From positions 1 to 64,000 of the forward strand of contig JACKQL020000089.1 of assembly GCA_018296165.2 (NCBI GenBank): a DNA stretch of 64,000 nucleotides, in the 5' to 3' direction. Numbering within the stretch: the first letter of the stretch is position 1; each line of letters starts with the position of its first letter. Below, in pieces: positions 54,524-64,000 of the stretch. The notes under the pieces are model-generated. The model was not told the origin of the DNA. It ran no database searches and saw nothing but the letters and a program-made list of their open reading frames with translations. Made by a program: the position numbers and the translations under genes. The DNA comes from Termitomyces sp. T153 (Eukaryota > Basidiomycota > Agaricomycetes > Agaricales > Lyophyllaceae).

Positions 54524-57500
54524 AGTATCTTGATAGTTAATTGCCGCGCGGCTGTTGGATGTGCCACGATTCAGTCAGTCGCTCTTGAATATCTTCCAGA
54601 GTTGTGAACTGCTGTGAAAGAAAGAATTGTCGGCATCTACCAGTATGTTTGATTGCCGTGCTTATCAACCGAAAGAGCGGCCCGGCCGGAATTCCCTTGG
54701 TAATATTGACTTGCAGACGAGTGGATGAACCTCTTGACTCTTATTCTGCCCTCGTCTGATATTGATAGGGTGCCGTCTCTGGGAAACTATAGTATGTACG
54801 CGTTTTGAATCGAAAACAAGTATCCTGCCAGTGGGAGGCTCTCCGTAAGTGTATCTTTACCTCGACGGAGAAAATCTTTAACTACCAAATACCTGACCTT
54901 CGTCGGAACGATTGACGGCTCTCAAAACGGACGCTCTCCCGAGTTCGAGATCGTGCCCTCTTGCCTGATAACTAAAAGATTCTGGTACCTACAATATCGA
55001 CAACGAGGACAAAGCTCTTTCACAGACCTGAGGCTTTCTCTGAGGTGCTCTCCGGCCCGAGTCAGACCGTCGAACATACAGATCCTCACTCTCTACTCGA
55101 TACGTAGGTGATCCTGGTCTGAGACCCTATTTCAAAGGATTCTCTGGGCATGCAATTTTTCAAACATCGAACCTGGAGTTCTCTGTCACGATCTCGACAC
55201 GCGGAGGCGAGCGGATACCATCCAGTAATTACACCATGCCTGAATAGGAGTTGTGGATCCACTTGCTGGTGCTTGCAAGGACAATCATACTTGTTTTGCT
55301 CGAAGGGGTGCTGGTAACGGCGATTATTATCTGTATGTAAAGACTCGGCTCCCTTTATCCTTTTTTTACGGCAAGGACGCATACACGGACAAACTTTAGT
55401 AAGTCGAAATAGGAGACCTGAGAAGAGTGGTACTGCTCGAAATGGAAAACGGAGAAGAGTGGTATTACTAGTGTCGGGCGCAGGCAACATCCTAAGTAGT
55501 AATCATTGACTCAAGTCATTACTTCAATTCTGGGGCGCCTGTGACTATGACTTTACCGCCCAGGATTACGTCGTTCACTAATGCTGTGGAGCTACTGCAA
55601 GTGAATCTGTCCTTTGATCCACCGTATTCTGCTTTACCTCACTATGAGTCAATACACAGGAGATGATTTGGAGGCGGAGACAGACATGACCCATTCCCAG
55701 TCAATTTTCAGTCGATTCTGGTTAACGGAGCTTCTGGAAGCTTAGATGTCATCAGACAGGAAAAATTCTCTAGTGACCTAACAGGGAAAGGCTGCGTAGT
55801 GCTTCTAGTGATTATACTAGGGTAATCATAGATTCAAATATCTTCTTTGAGCAGCTGGACTTGGCCGTTGGCGTCTTCAAGCTTCAAACAGCGTATAATG
55901 CAAAATAGAGCAAAATTGACATCCGAGTGCTTCGTTTCAGTTATTTAGTTCCCACATGATCTACGCTTCATTGGAAGGCATAGGCCGGTGCCGGCGCACA
56001 CATATCTACACACCTATATCCTCATATCCGACCCTCGTAAATTTTCCTCATACGGCGCAAGTAGAACAAAAGGGTGGCAATGGCCGATGGCCGACAGTAC
56101 TGTGACGGTTAAGCGCTAAGCGCTAAGCGGTGGTGTTTGCCGCTGCGCACAAACGCTGTCAATGTGCTCAGACTTCCATGGACCATATGTCTATATCTCG
56201 CCTCCCGCAACTAACTCCACACCCCTTCCCACTGCCTGTCACAAATGCCTTGAACACAGCACCGACTTCCAAGCATCACGTTCCACGAAACCTTAAAGAA
56301 ACCAACAAGCACACGGCAGTGGACTCACCGAAGTTACCCCGGCCCGCAGCCGAAGCACTTAACAAGGTGCAGTCGCACGCTCAAATCGCTTGTTTTTTCT
56401 GGTCAAGCGGATGGGAATTTGGGACATGATGCGCTGGAACCATCAGTCTGATATGTTCTATGTATGTATACATACCCATGCAGACATCAAGGAGACCTGA
56501 GGCAGCGGGGACCTAAATTGGTGGGATTTTTCAATTCGAACATCAGACTCCGATACCGGAGCATGTATAGCTTGGTTTATACATAGTAGAAACATGTCCC
56601 GTTGGAATGTTTGTGCGGTTCTTTATTAATACTCTGATGAGGTAGTTTCATTCCAATCGGAGTGTTCACGGGAGACGCATGAGACTTGATCATATGTCAA
56701 TCTTTTGTATTATAATCGTGACTTGACGGACTTGAGTGATAGAACGCGGTGATCGTCGTAGATCCGTATATGGATCATTGTCTATTTGCCCGTCTAGTCC
56801 CTGGTCCACACGGAAAGAAAGAATCACGGGGATGTCTCGAATTCTGAGCGGTGACCGAACAGGGCTTCGAGCACGTAATGTAACCTAAGGGAGAGAAAAT
56901 TCATGCGGTGTGTACCGGCGCCAAGGAGGATTCATGTGGAGGCCAGAATCCACAAAAGCCGGTGATATGAGTTGGGACATTCCGAGAGAGAAGCAAGAGG
57001 ATGTACGTCCATTTTGTCAAGAAGCTGAGATGAGGGATAAGAATCATATCGAAGTTGTGAATCGAAGGTTGCGTATTCGTACTCACACGGAGGTTTTAGT
57101 GAACAATAATCTGCATAAGGGCATAGCAGTTGTCACGGGTAGCAATGTCACGGGTAAATGTATGTAACCACTGCGGAGCCCACACACGGTGCTACATTGG
57201 TATTGGTTTTTGATTGCCCGAAGATACATACATATTGCAAAAAATAGAAGCACATGTCTTGAAAAGCAAAGGTGTGATACAAACCCATTGTGGGCGTAGG
57301 GTTTGTTTCCAGAAACCGCAGAGATGGATAAGAATGAAGGCACGCGTGGATGCGCCACCAAGGAGTCCAGAGAGGGAGGGCCAAGAGGTGAAAGAGATGG
57401 GAACACATGACTGAAGGTGACAGGCGAGGCAGGGTCGGGCTTGCTGTCAGGGCCGCCCTTCTCGGCATCAGATAGAGCCTCGGCCAAATGCGGCAAAGGC

Positions 57501-57788
57501 CATGTGCCCGCTGCTGCACAATCGCCGGAGCCAAATTGCAGGGTCATTTCGCTCTTCGTCTCACTCCTACCATCTTCCTCCCCCGGGCGATATCTTGCAA
57601 GTCAATAGCGACTAACATGCATACCGTGGAGTCGGTACAACGTCTGGTGGCCACCGTCAAGCGAAACAACAAAAGGTAGGTGTCAAATTAATCCATTACT
57701 ACTCGTTGTTATGGTGCATTTCATGCGGTGAAGCACTCTGTAGCAATCTGGATAGTTGGAGAGCTTCTCAGCTGGAGACGGAATAAGC
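54524..57788. other. Long interval without a gene I can assign
   Basis: Several short frames exist on both strands (for example minus 55,086-55,490 and 57,083-57,547, plus 56,130-56,429), but none shows a motif or a consistent splice pattern. A small GCGCTAAGC repeat is at 56,113-56,128. A possible upstream ORF (MHTVESVQRLVATVKRNNKR, from 57,618) precedes the F-box gene but does not join its frame. Since ChaC nearby has exons as short as 14 bases, a finely split gene could be hidden here. Confidence 0.4.
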
Positions 57789-59468
57789 ATGGAGGAGGCT
57801 CGTGTGACGGAATCAAATTTCATTAGCTTCCGCTGTCCGGACGGGAGGGACATAGCTGACATGCGCGTCTTATACAGATCCTCAGCGTTCCCTCAGAAAA
57901 CTCTTGAGCAGTCGCCGCGTACAGCGTCCCTCCATCTTCCTCCCGAGTTATGGGGTTTCATCCTCCGCCTTGCCACCTCTTCTTGCGTAGACACAACAGG
58001 GACCGTCTCATTTCTCTCTCTAGCACACTCTCATTGCCATTTATACCAGCGACTAGCGCACTATCGTGCTGTCATGCACACCAAAACCCGTCTTTCATTG
58101 ATATCCAAGGCCTGGTTTGCTTACACACAGGAAATCCTTTTCGAATCTGTCTGGATAAGCCGTGCACGTGAGGCCCGTGCCCTCGCACAAGTTTTGTCTG
58201 GTACGGGGCCCAACGCGGGGTGCGGTAAGTACATCAGGCGTCTCCACATTGAGACGCCGACGCTTGAGCGGTGCGACCCCGCTGATCTCCGCACGATCCT
58301 GGATTGTGCGCCCCGGCTCGAAGTGTACTCTGACCACCGTTCTGTTCGACGTAATATCAACGACATTAATTCATGCGGCTCACGCTCCAGATCCTCACCA
58401 CGTGAACTTCTTTCCACCCTTGCGCATCCCAACAACTCCATCCGTCGTCTATCTTGGACAAACTACGACGACGTCTCGTTTCATCTCCACATGTCACCCA
58501 TGCTCGAGACCACCGCAGCGCGCCTTGAATTCCTCGAACTCACATTCTGTGCTGCGCATCTACAATCCATCGCAAAATCCTCTTCCCTCTCCCTTCCTAC
58601 CTCAATCTATTCCTCCTTCCCATGCCCCGACTTCACACCAATAACTCTGACTCTCCCTTCTCTCCGCTCACTCAAAGTAACGCTTGACAATGCCACCTTT
58701 CAAGTCCTCGCAACATGGCACATGCCCTCCCTCCGCAACCTCTCTGTCCTCTCCGCAGATTTCTCCTACGCTTCCTCAGGATTCTCGGACTTCTTCGCCG
58801 TCCACGGACCTAAACTTACTCAACTAGAACTCGGACACTCCTCGTCAACGATCGAAGAACACTACCTCACCTACCCATCGCACTCTCCCCCGCCCGTCCC
58901 CTCGTTTTCTATACCATTAGCAGAGTGGTGCCCAAATCTCAAAGAGTTTATCTGTAGCGCGGACGCGGAGTGGAATTGGCAGAATCCTGATTGGATCGCG
59001 CCGCATGTGCTGCTCCCTACGCACCCCTCACTCGAACTTATCGGTATCCGAGATATCGATAAGAGACTGAGAGACGATAGGACGGAGTATTTTGGGCTGC
59101 TGGAGCAGGTAGGTAGTCTACTCCGGCGCGAGGCGTTCCCTTCTCTCCGGTATGTCCGAGACATGTCATGGGAGAGTGATGGCATGCGGCGCGGTGTACG
59201 TCTTGTGCGTGAGAGGGCTGAGACTTCCAGAGTCAAGACCCGGAGGTTTGGGTTCAGAGTCCGAGAACGGGTGAGCGAGCGGGAGAAGGATAGGGGGAGT
59301 GTGAGCAGAGAGACGCTGATGGTGCTGAGGTTTTGGGAGAGGGTGTTGGAGCGGTGTAGAGAGGCTGGCGTGTGGTTGGAGGATTATAGGGGATTTAATG
59401 TTACGGTGAGAGATTTGAGGAGAGCGGAGGCGGGGAAGGGGGATGTTGGTGAGTTTGAGGGGTGTTGA
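57789..59468 (+). CDS. F-box protein, single exon
   Basis: 559 residues from the first ATG at 57,789; the frame is open slightly further upstream but without ATG. The F-box-like motif is LHLPPELWGFILRLA, near residue 49, continuing through LISKAWFAYTQEILFESVW. The rest has spaced hydrophobic Leu patterns (LTLPSLRSLKVTLDN, MPSLRNLSVLSADF, LTQLELGHSS), consistent with irregular leucine-rich repeats. Its expected role is substrate recognition for SCF ubiquitin ligase. The C-terminal 90 residues are strongly basic and acidic mixed (Arg/Glu-rich). No intron. Large lineage-specific F-box families of this type are usual in mushrooms. Confidence 0.8.
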   Translation: MEEARVTESNFISFRCPDGRDIADMRVLYRSSAFPQKTLEQSPRTASLHLPPELWGFILRLATSSCVDTTGTVSFLSLAHSHCHLYQRLAHYRAVMHTKTRLSLISKAWFAYTQEILFESVWISRAREARALAQVLSGTGPNAGCGKYIRRLHIETPTLERCDPADLRTILDCAPRLEVYSDHRSVRRNINDINSCGSRSRSSPRELLSTLAHPNNSIRRLSWTNYDDVSFHLHMSPMLETTAARLEFLELTFCAAHLQSIAKSSSLSLPTSIYSSFPCPDFTPITLTLPSLRSLKVTLDNATFQVLATWHMPSLRNLSVLSADFSYASSGFSDFFAVHGPKLTQLELGHSSSTIEEHYLTYPSHSPPPVPSFSIPLAEWCPNLKEFICSADAEWNWQNPDWIAPHVLLPTHPSLELIGIRDIDKRLRDDRTEYFGLLEQVGSLLRREAFPSLRYVRDMSWESDGMRRGVRLVRERAETSRVKTRRFGFRVRERVSEREKDRGSVSRETLMVLRFWERVLERCREAGVWLEDYRGFNVTVRDLRRAEAGKGDVGEFEGC

Positions 59469-61138
59469 TGATGATACTGGTGCCTCTCGATTGCGACTGA
59501 CGCTTTCTGGCTTTTGGCTACTGATTTTTCGACTCAGTGACGACCCGCTATGAACAGACTGGCTTCTTCGCTCTAACTGCCACTCTTATTGCCGCTCGAT
59601 GCAACCCAACGATACAACCACGACCGTACGGCACGATATTTCTTGTACCTCCGCTATCGATTATCACGATCATCTTGCTTTTGTCGACGCGCTACATGTC
59701 ATCTTTATTCATGCATACGTAGATACCCCTGTGTCCTCTTGTTTTCGCTTTCTAGTATTGCTATCGAATCGCCGCCTCATCTATATTTCACGATCTCACG
59801 TCTACATCGTGACATACAATTGTATACCATTCGGATGCATCAAGTACATCGAGTGTACAAATGACATGATTATTTTGACTATCTTTGAAGGTGGGAAGAC
59901 TTGAACCATAACGCGTTAACGGATCAATAGGTAGTCTATAACTATTCCATTTGCCGTGAAAGTGTTTCACTTCAAGGCTTTTTGGCTGACCTCAGTGTTT
60001 GTCTCCGTTCTTCGATAATCTTTGATTATCATGACCTTTGTCCAGAATGACATGTCTGTCACCCAGACCTTGAGATTCGCTTCGCGCAGATGTAATTATC
60101 CTTCTGTCCGTATCTGGGCTTCTCGAACTTAACAATATGCCACAAGTAAGCAGAGGATCTGAGAACGAGTGCTCGTTGACTTGCATGCTCTTGCACAATA
60201 TTGAGCGCTTCCTTGACAACAGGAACTCGTAAGGAAGGCAAAGAGGCAACTACATCTTAATCTTCCCATACTGGCAGAAACATAATTCTCTGATTATGAG
60301 AAATTTCATCCGGTTTGTCGAGAGAATACGATTAGACAGCTTGTGCAGTTCGTAACGCCCCCTGCTCTCGCACACAATCCTCGTCGAAGAAAGATGGGAA
60401 CAATTTCTTCTCGATCATGATCATGATTGATGACACCTTAGCTTGACCGGGAAGAAACTTCACTCCACACTCCATCAACATCATCCTCACAATCTACCAC
60501 TCGTTTCTCACCGGCATGCTTGTGATGATTTCGGCTCCACCATAGCAATTGTACAATTGTTTGGGACGTGGACCAGGGTTAAGGGGTATCCTGCTCAGGG
60601 ATAAGTTTCAGAGCTGGCAAAGAAGAGGACGCTTCACACTTGACTCTACAGCATTTGTTCACTCGCCGAACCAAATATTTTGTCAAAAGGTAGCCTTTTT
60701 CTATGTGATCATTCCGATGCTCCATCTGACTATATTACTAAAATCAGAAACTAGATGAGAGTCCCCGCTCACCTTTGAGAATTTCTTGTTGATGGTTTGA
60801 ACAGCGGTACTCTCTTTGGTCTGATTGGTCCTGCTTGATTGTGCGAAGCCCAGTTCAAGCAAGCACGATCCTTGATCCTCTTCGTTTTGGCAACAGCGGG
60901 TATTTTCCTTACACAGCAGCACAACATCGAAGTCTACTGCCATCTTGTCGCTATATCGGGCTGATTACTGTAGGGACAGCAACAATCCACTTCTCCTTTC
61001 AATAACTAGTTCTTGTATTTACCTGATATTAACATCTTTGTCATCTGATGGTCTCATACCCCTGGAATACCCCTAAATATGATATATGTAAGAAGGAAGG
61101 CCGGTCATAATAGCGTCGTTCCTTTTTCTGAAACCTCA
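59469..61138. other. Intergenic; no gene I can assign
   Basis: Contains open minus-strand pieces (60,059-60,241, SLRVPVVKEALNIVQEHASQ; 60,701-60,943, CKENTRCCQNEEDQGSC) that may be exons of an unrecognised small gene. I could not build a consistent model. Confidence 0.4.
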
Positions 61139-63226
61139 ATGTCCTCTAACACTATCATTCAAGAGTCTCTGGGTGCAGGGTTCCTTGGGTGTATCTCTAT
61201 GGCTATGTCAGTCATCTTCTCAACTGATACAGGTAGAACAAGACAGCTGACCATTGTCACTATTCCTTCTCTATTGCTGGCTCAAGACTATATGGTCTTA
61301 ATTGCAGTCAGGGATATACATTTTACAAGATGTCCCATGATACCTGCGCATTCAAAGCCCTCGTATGCACTCCTTGCTTGACCAAAAGCCTGATACTTAC
61401 AGCTCCATAGATTGGGCTTCTCTTGTAAGATTGACTATACCAGTTCTCATGTATCAATTATCCTCATCGAGGCCCAATACTGGCAGAGTATTAGACACGG
61501 CTCACACGGCCTTTGTTATCCACTCCGTTTATCATTACTGCATATCACTCAACGAGAAAGGATTCCAAATTGTGCCATCCCCCGTCTGGTGCGTTATAAG
61601 TTTTCCACACCGTTTGTGACTCGCTATGGACAAAGTGTCTTGAAGGAGCCTTATTGTGAGTAGAATTTCTCGACCCGGAGTCGCAACCTTGTCTCACTGC
61701 TTACGCTACCGTGACCACCACTGGTCCACTAGGCAGGAGCATACATCGTAGTGCGTAGTAATGTTCGATAATATATCGATTTGTCCCATAGAGAAACAGG
61801 CGGTCAGCGATACAATTGTACGGAGGTACGTCATGCAGATTATTGACTGTCCAGACTCTCATGGCTCGACAGTATCTATGCGCGGCGTGTATGGTTGTGT
61901 AAGCATTGGCGCGCCTCTCTTCGAATATTCATGACAGGCTGTTACTACAGTGTTTCAAAGATACAGACCACTGACCTTTGTCATTGTACGTGCCATTTGC
62001 TAGTCGTAGTTCATGGCTTTTCTTTTACAGTAAATGCGCGAGTCTGACATTGGTCTGATAGGGAGTTTTGATTGTCACTGTTTTAGGTGTGTATCGTCTC
62101 ACAATAGTTCTAGCAGTGATGAACCATTTTTAATACTAGTCACCACAACTAGTGAGTAATCCAAACTTATCCATTGAAAACTGCCACTTACACCATTGAA
62201 TGAAATGACATCAAGTCTTCATTTCGAGAATGTACATTTTTTGTCTTCATAAAGATAAATAATTGGTTTGAAGTTGATGGTTTACACCTCAGGTTAACAA
62301 TCAGTTCGATTCAAGATGTACTACAATTCATGAAATCTGAGGAAAGCATCCTTTGACTGCAGTACAGAAGTCCAGTATTAAAATATTCCTTTCATTATTA
62401 GCCATTCTTCTATATTTCCGTCGTTTCCGGAGTTGTAGGTGACATCATCATCGCGGGCTCACTTTTTCGCGCACTTTCTTTGCACAAGAACGGATTCTCG
62501 AGGTGAGAGCTTTGTAGACGTGTATACGTACAACAAATCTAAAGAATTGTCTCAGAAAAATGGACTCTGCGATCAAGACAATCATGATGTACACAATTAA
62601 CACAGGTTGGTTCACTTCATATTGCCTCTACTTATTACAATGTAACACTTGACGGCTACAATCTAGGTTTACTCACCACGTAAGTTGAGCTTGTTGTATA
62701 GCAGTTACATGAGCTTGTTAATGGTCATTTTTGACAGCCTCCTCATGATTGCCATGCTTATAACCTTTCTCGTCTTGCCACCAACGCTCCCGGTGTACTG
62801 GGCCTTGTACTTCTCATTGAGCAAACGTTCAGTTTCATTCACATCGAAAATCTGTTTGCTAACTCAACTGACTTTCCATCGTTTGATCTCCTTTCAATAG
62901 TATATTTTGCCTGTTTACTTGCCGCCCTGAACAGTAGAGAGGACTTATGGGAGAAGTGCTTCGGAAGCATGAGCGGGGTAGTAACTACCGGAAATATTGT
63001 CTCCGGTTCTGATCACGGTCGCCATGTCACGCAACAGCCGGTATGTCCAATTGTCGATGTAGGAGTGTTTGGTATACTAAGTATGACTCACACGCACCGC
63101 TAGGTCATCATGGTCAATATCGAGCGGAAAGTTACTGTGGATGATTCTCCGTCAGAAACGGTGAAGGACAACGGGGCTAGGATACCTAGCTATCATGTTT
63201 CTTCAAGTGGTCCTGTCGTGGTGTAA
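61139..63226 (+). CDS. DUF6534-like multi-pass membrane protein, many exons (middle unresolved)
   Basis: Start ATG 61,139 (MSSNTIIQESLGAGFLGCISM). Later pieces in order are GYTFYKMSHDTCAFKAL (ending 61,359), VLDTAHTAFVIHSVYHY (61,490-61,595), and VVSGVVGDIIIAGSLFRAL with LHKNGFSR (to about 62,501). DSAIKTIMMYTINTG, LLMIAMLITFLVLPPTLPVYWALYF, then LYFACLLAALNSRED and a C-terminal tail ending SSSGPVVV at 63,226 follow. This order of hydrophobic segments and the VLDT, DIIIAGSL and LLAALNSR blocks match the DUF6534 family of Agaricomycetes, whose function is unknown. The last introns (62,840-62,899; 63,043-63,104) splice cleanly. Exons between 61,600 and 62,420 are uncertain. Confidence 0.6.
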
Positions 63227-64000
63227 GCTGGATAGAGGATACGACGAGAAAAGGTATATATGGTACCCAATCCTAAGGCAGGAGGTTGCTAGACGATCTT
63301 TTCTTTATATTTCCTTTTCGTAGAGTGTATAGGCTACGGTTTCTGAAGTCCAATAATTTGAAGTTCAAAGCTCTATACGCAACGCTCTGGAGTCATTTCA
63401 CGGAAAAATGTTCATGAATGACGAGCAAACATGTATACACACTTAATTTCACTGCGTAGATACTCAGACTTATTGATGAGAATAATCACCCGGAAGATTT
63501 CAGCTGAGAACTGTGCTGCCAGGCTGCCAGACACTGATTTGTGTGCACGCGGGCTGCTCTGTTGGTGCTAAGAGGACTGTTTGGAAAAAGAGAAGTAGAA
63601 TAGAGGGAGGAAGTAGGAAATGTAGCAGTGGACTGTGCCAAGACCCAACCATGCGGTGAAACAATGCCCAGGCCCGGCATAACAAGGCCCATAACGCATC
63701 CAAACAACAACATAAACATGTTGTAATCATGATTTGTGTGCGGAGGGAGAGCGAGGAATTTCTAGATGTCAGCAAGTGTCAGTGTCAGTGTCAGTGTCAG
63801 TGTTAGTGTTAGTGTGCATGTAGGGAAAGTAATCTGACTGTCATGACTTGGAAATCCCCAGGGAGTGGGTTTCTTATGCCTAGGAGCTATTAGATTCTTT
63901 GGGTATCTGTAATTTAAACCCTTTCTATGGTACAAGACCGTCTCAAACTAAAGAATTAATTGATAAAAATAATAGCTCAGTTGATCATTCTATTTTGAAG
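63227..64000. other. No gene assigned
   Basis: AT-rich, with one microsatellite. A minus-strand frame at 63,486-63,775 starts with a hydrophobic stretch (MLLFGCVMGLVMPGLG) but has no other support. Confidence 0.4.
63775..63813. repeat. Hexanucleotide microsatellite (AGTGTC/AGTGTT)n
   Basis: Four AGTGTC units followed by two AGTGTT units and a partial unit. Confidence 0.9.

Noticed and set aside
55086..55490. 134-codon minus-strand frame as a gene
   Set aside because: No motif, no splice signals that extend it, and Cys/Arg-rich low-confidence composition.
56113..56128. GCGCTAAGC short tandem as an outlying cluster of the element A motif
   Set aside because: It contains CGCTA but not TCGCTA, and is a simple local repeat with no link to family A.
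57756..57788. Upstream extension of the 57,789 F-box frame
   Set aside because: The frame is open but begins at a TTG. The first ATG is at 57,789.
59883..59980. tRNA-like sequence on the minus strand (GGTTCAAGTC with an A-box-like word about 45 bases upstream)
   Set aside because: The T-stem and acceptor stem do not pair and the anticodon loop is abnormal. At best it is a remnant.
1..64000. CRISPR arrays, bacterial-type operons or viral genomes
   Set aside because: No direct-repeat/spacer pattern or ribosome-binding-site-led gene strings. Introns and element types show eukaryotic nuclear DNA.

Overview
The window looks like nuclear DNA of a mushroom-forming fungus (Basidiomycota, Agaricomycetes). 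Host genes are small and cut by many introns of roughly 50-110 bases. F-box proteins and a DUF6534-type membrane protein are present, and the transposons are Ty3/Gypsy LTR elements plus a Tad1/I-like LINE. No species can be named from the sequence alone.

About two thirds of the window (1-42,734) is a nested transposon pile-up. Outermost and youngest is element A (1-11,168, coding on the minus strand), an apparently intact Ty3/Gypsy retrotransposon of about 11.2 kb. Its two 1.05-kb LTRs are almost identical, and it has intact gag-protease and RT-RNase H-integrase frames. On the opposite strand, between pol and the 3' LTR, it carries a six-exon gene for a zinc-cluster protein. The whole element is saturated with the word TAGCGA/TCGCTA. 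Element A is inserted in the integrase end of an older chromovirus, B1 (11,169-17,140, minus), which is also split by an old inverted solo LTR of the A family (12,524-13,618). Then come a decayed multi-exon repeat gene (17.4-19.4 kb) and a tandem array of tRNA-like units (20.0-21.0 kb). Chromovirus B2 follows (21,224-28,207, plus, exact ATGGG target duplication) and contains a solo LTR of another family (26,085-26,699, CATAC duplication). Next are a decayed zinc-cluster gene (28.2-29.9 kb) and chromovirus B3 (about 31.1-40.8 kb, minus), interrupted by a 6.4-kb LINE (32,609-38,978). The pile ends with a fragment of another gypsy element (40,825-about 41.9 kb) and a decayed accessory ORF. All B-family and gypsy-D copies are strongly CpG-depleted, and their catalytic Asp codons were lost by CpG to CpA changes. 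Element A is CpG-rich.

From 42,735 the sequence is host-like. An F-box gene (48.2-50.0 kb, minus) and adjoining remnants of a 2-oxoacid dehydrogenase E2 gene are duplicated upstream as a broken copy (42.8-44.7 kb). A PD-(D/E)XK nuclease-like gene lies convergent to the intact F-box gene (46,589-48,103). Next are a branched-chain aminotransferase (51,114-52,667, seven exons), a ChaC-type glutathione cyclotransferase (53,249-54,523, eleven exons), a single-exon F-box gene (57,789-59,468) and a DUF6534-like membrane protein (61,139-63,226).

The most unusual candidate is element A. It combines a spliced antisense DNA-binding-type gene with a dense element-wide short motif, resembling in outline transposons that encode their own sequence-specific anti-silencing factor. 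That link is an inference and has not been shown.
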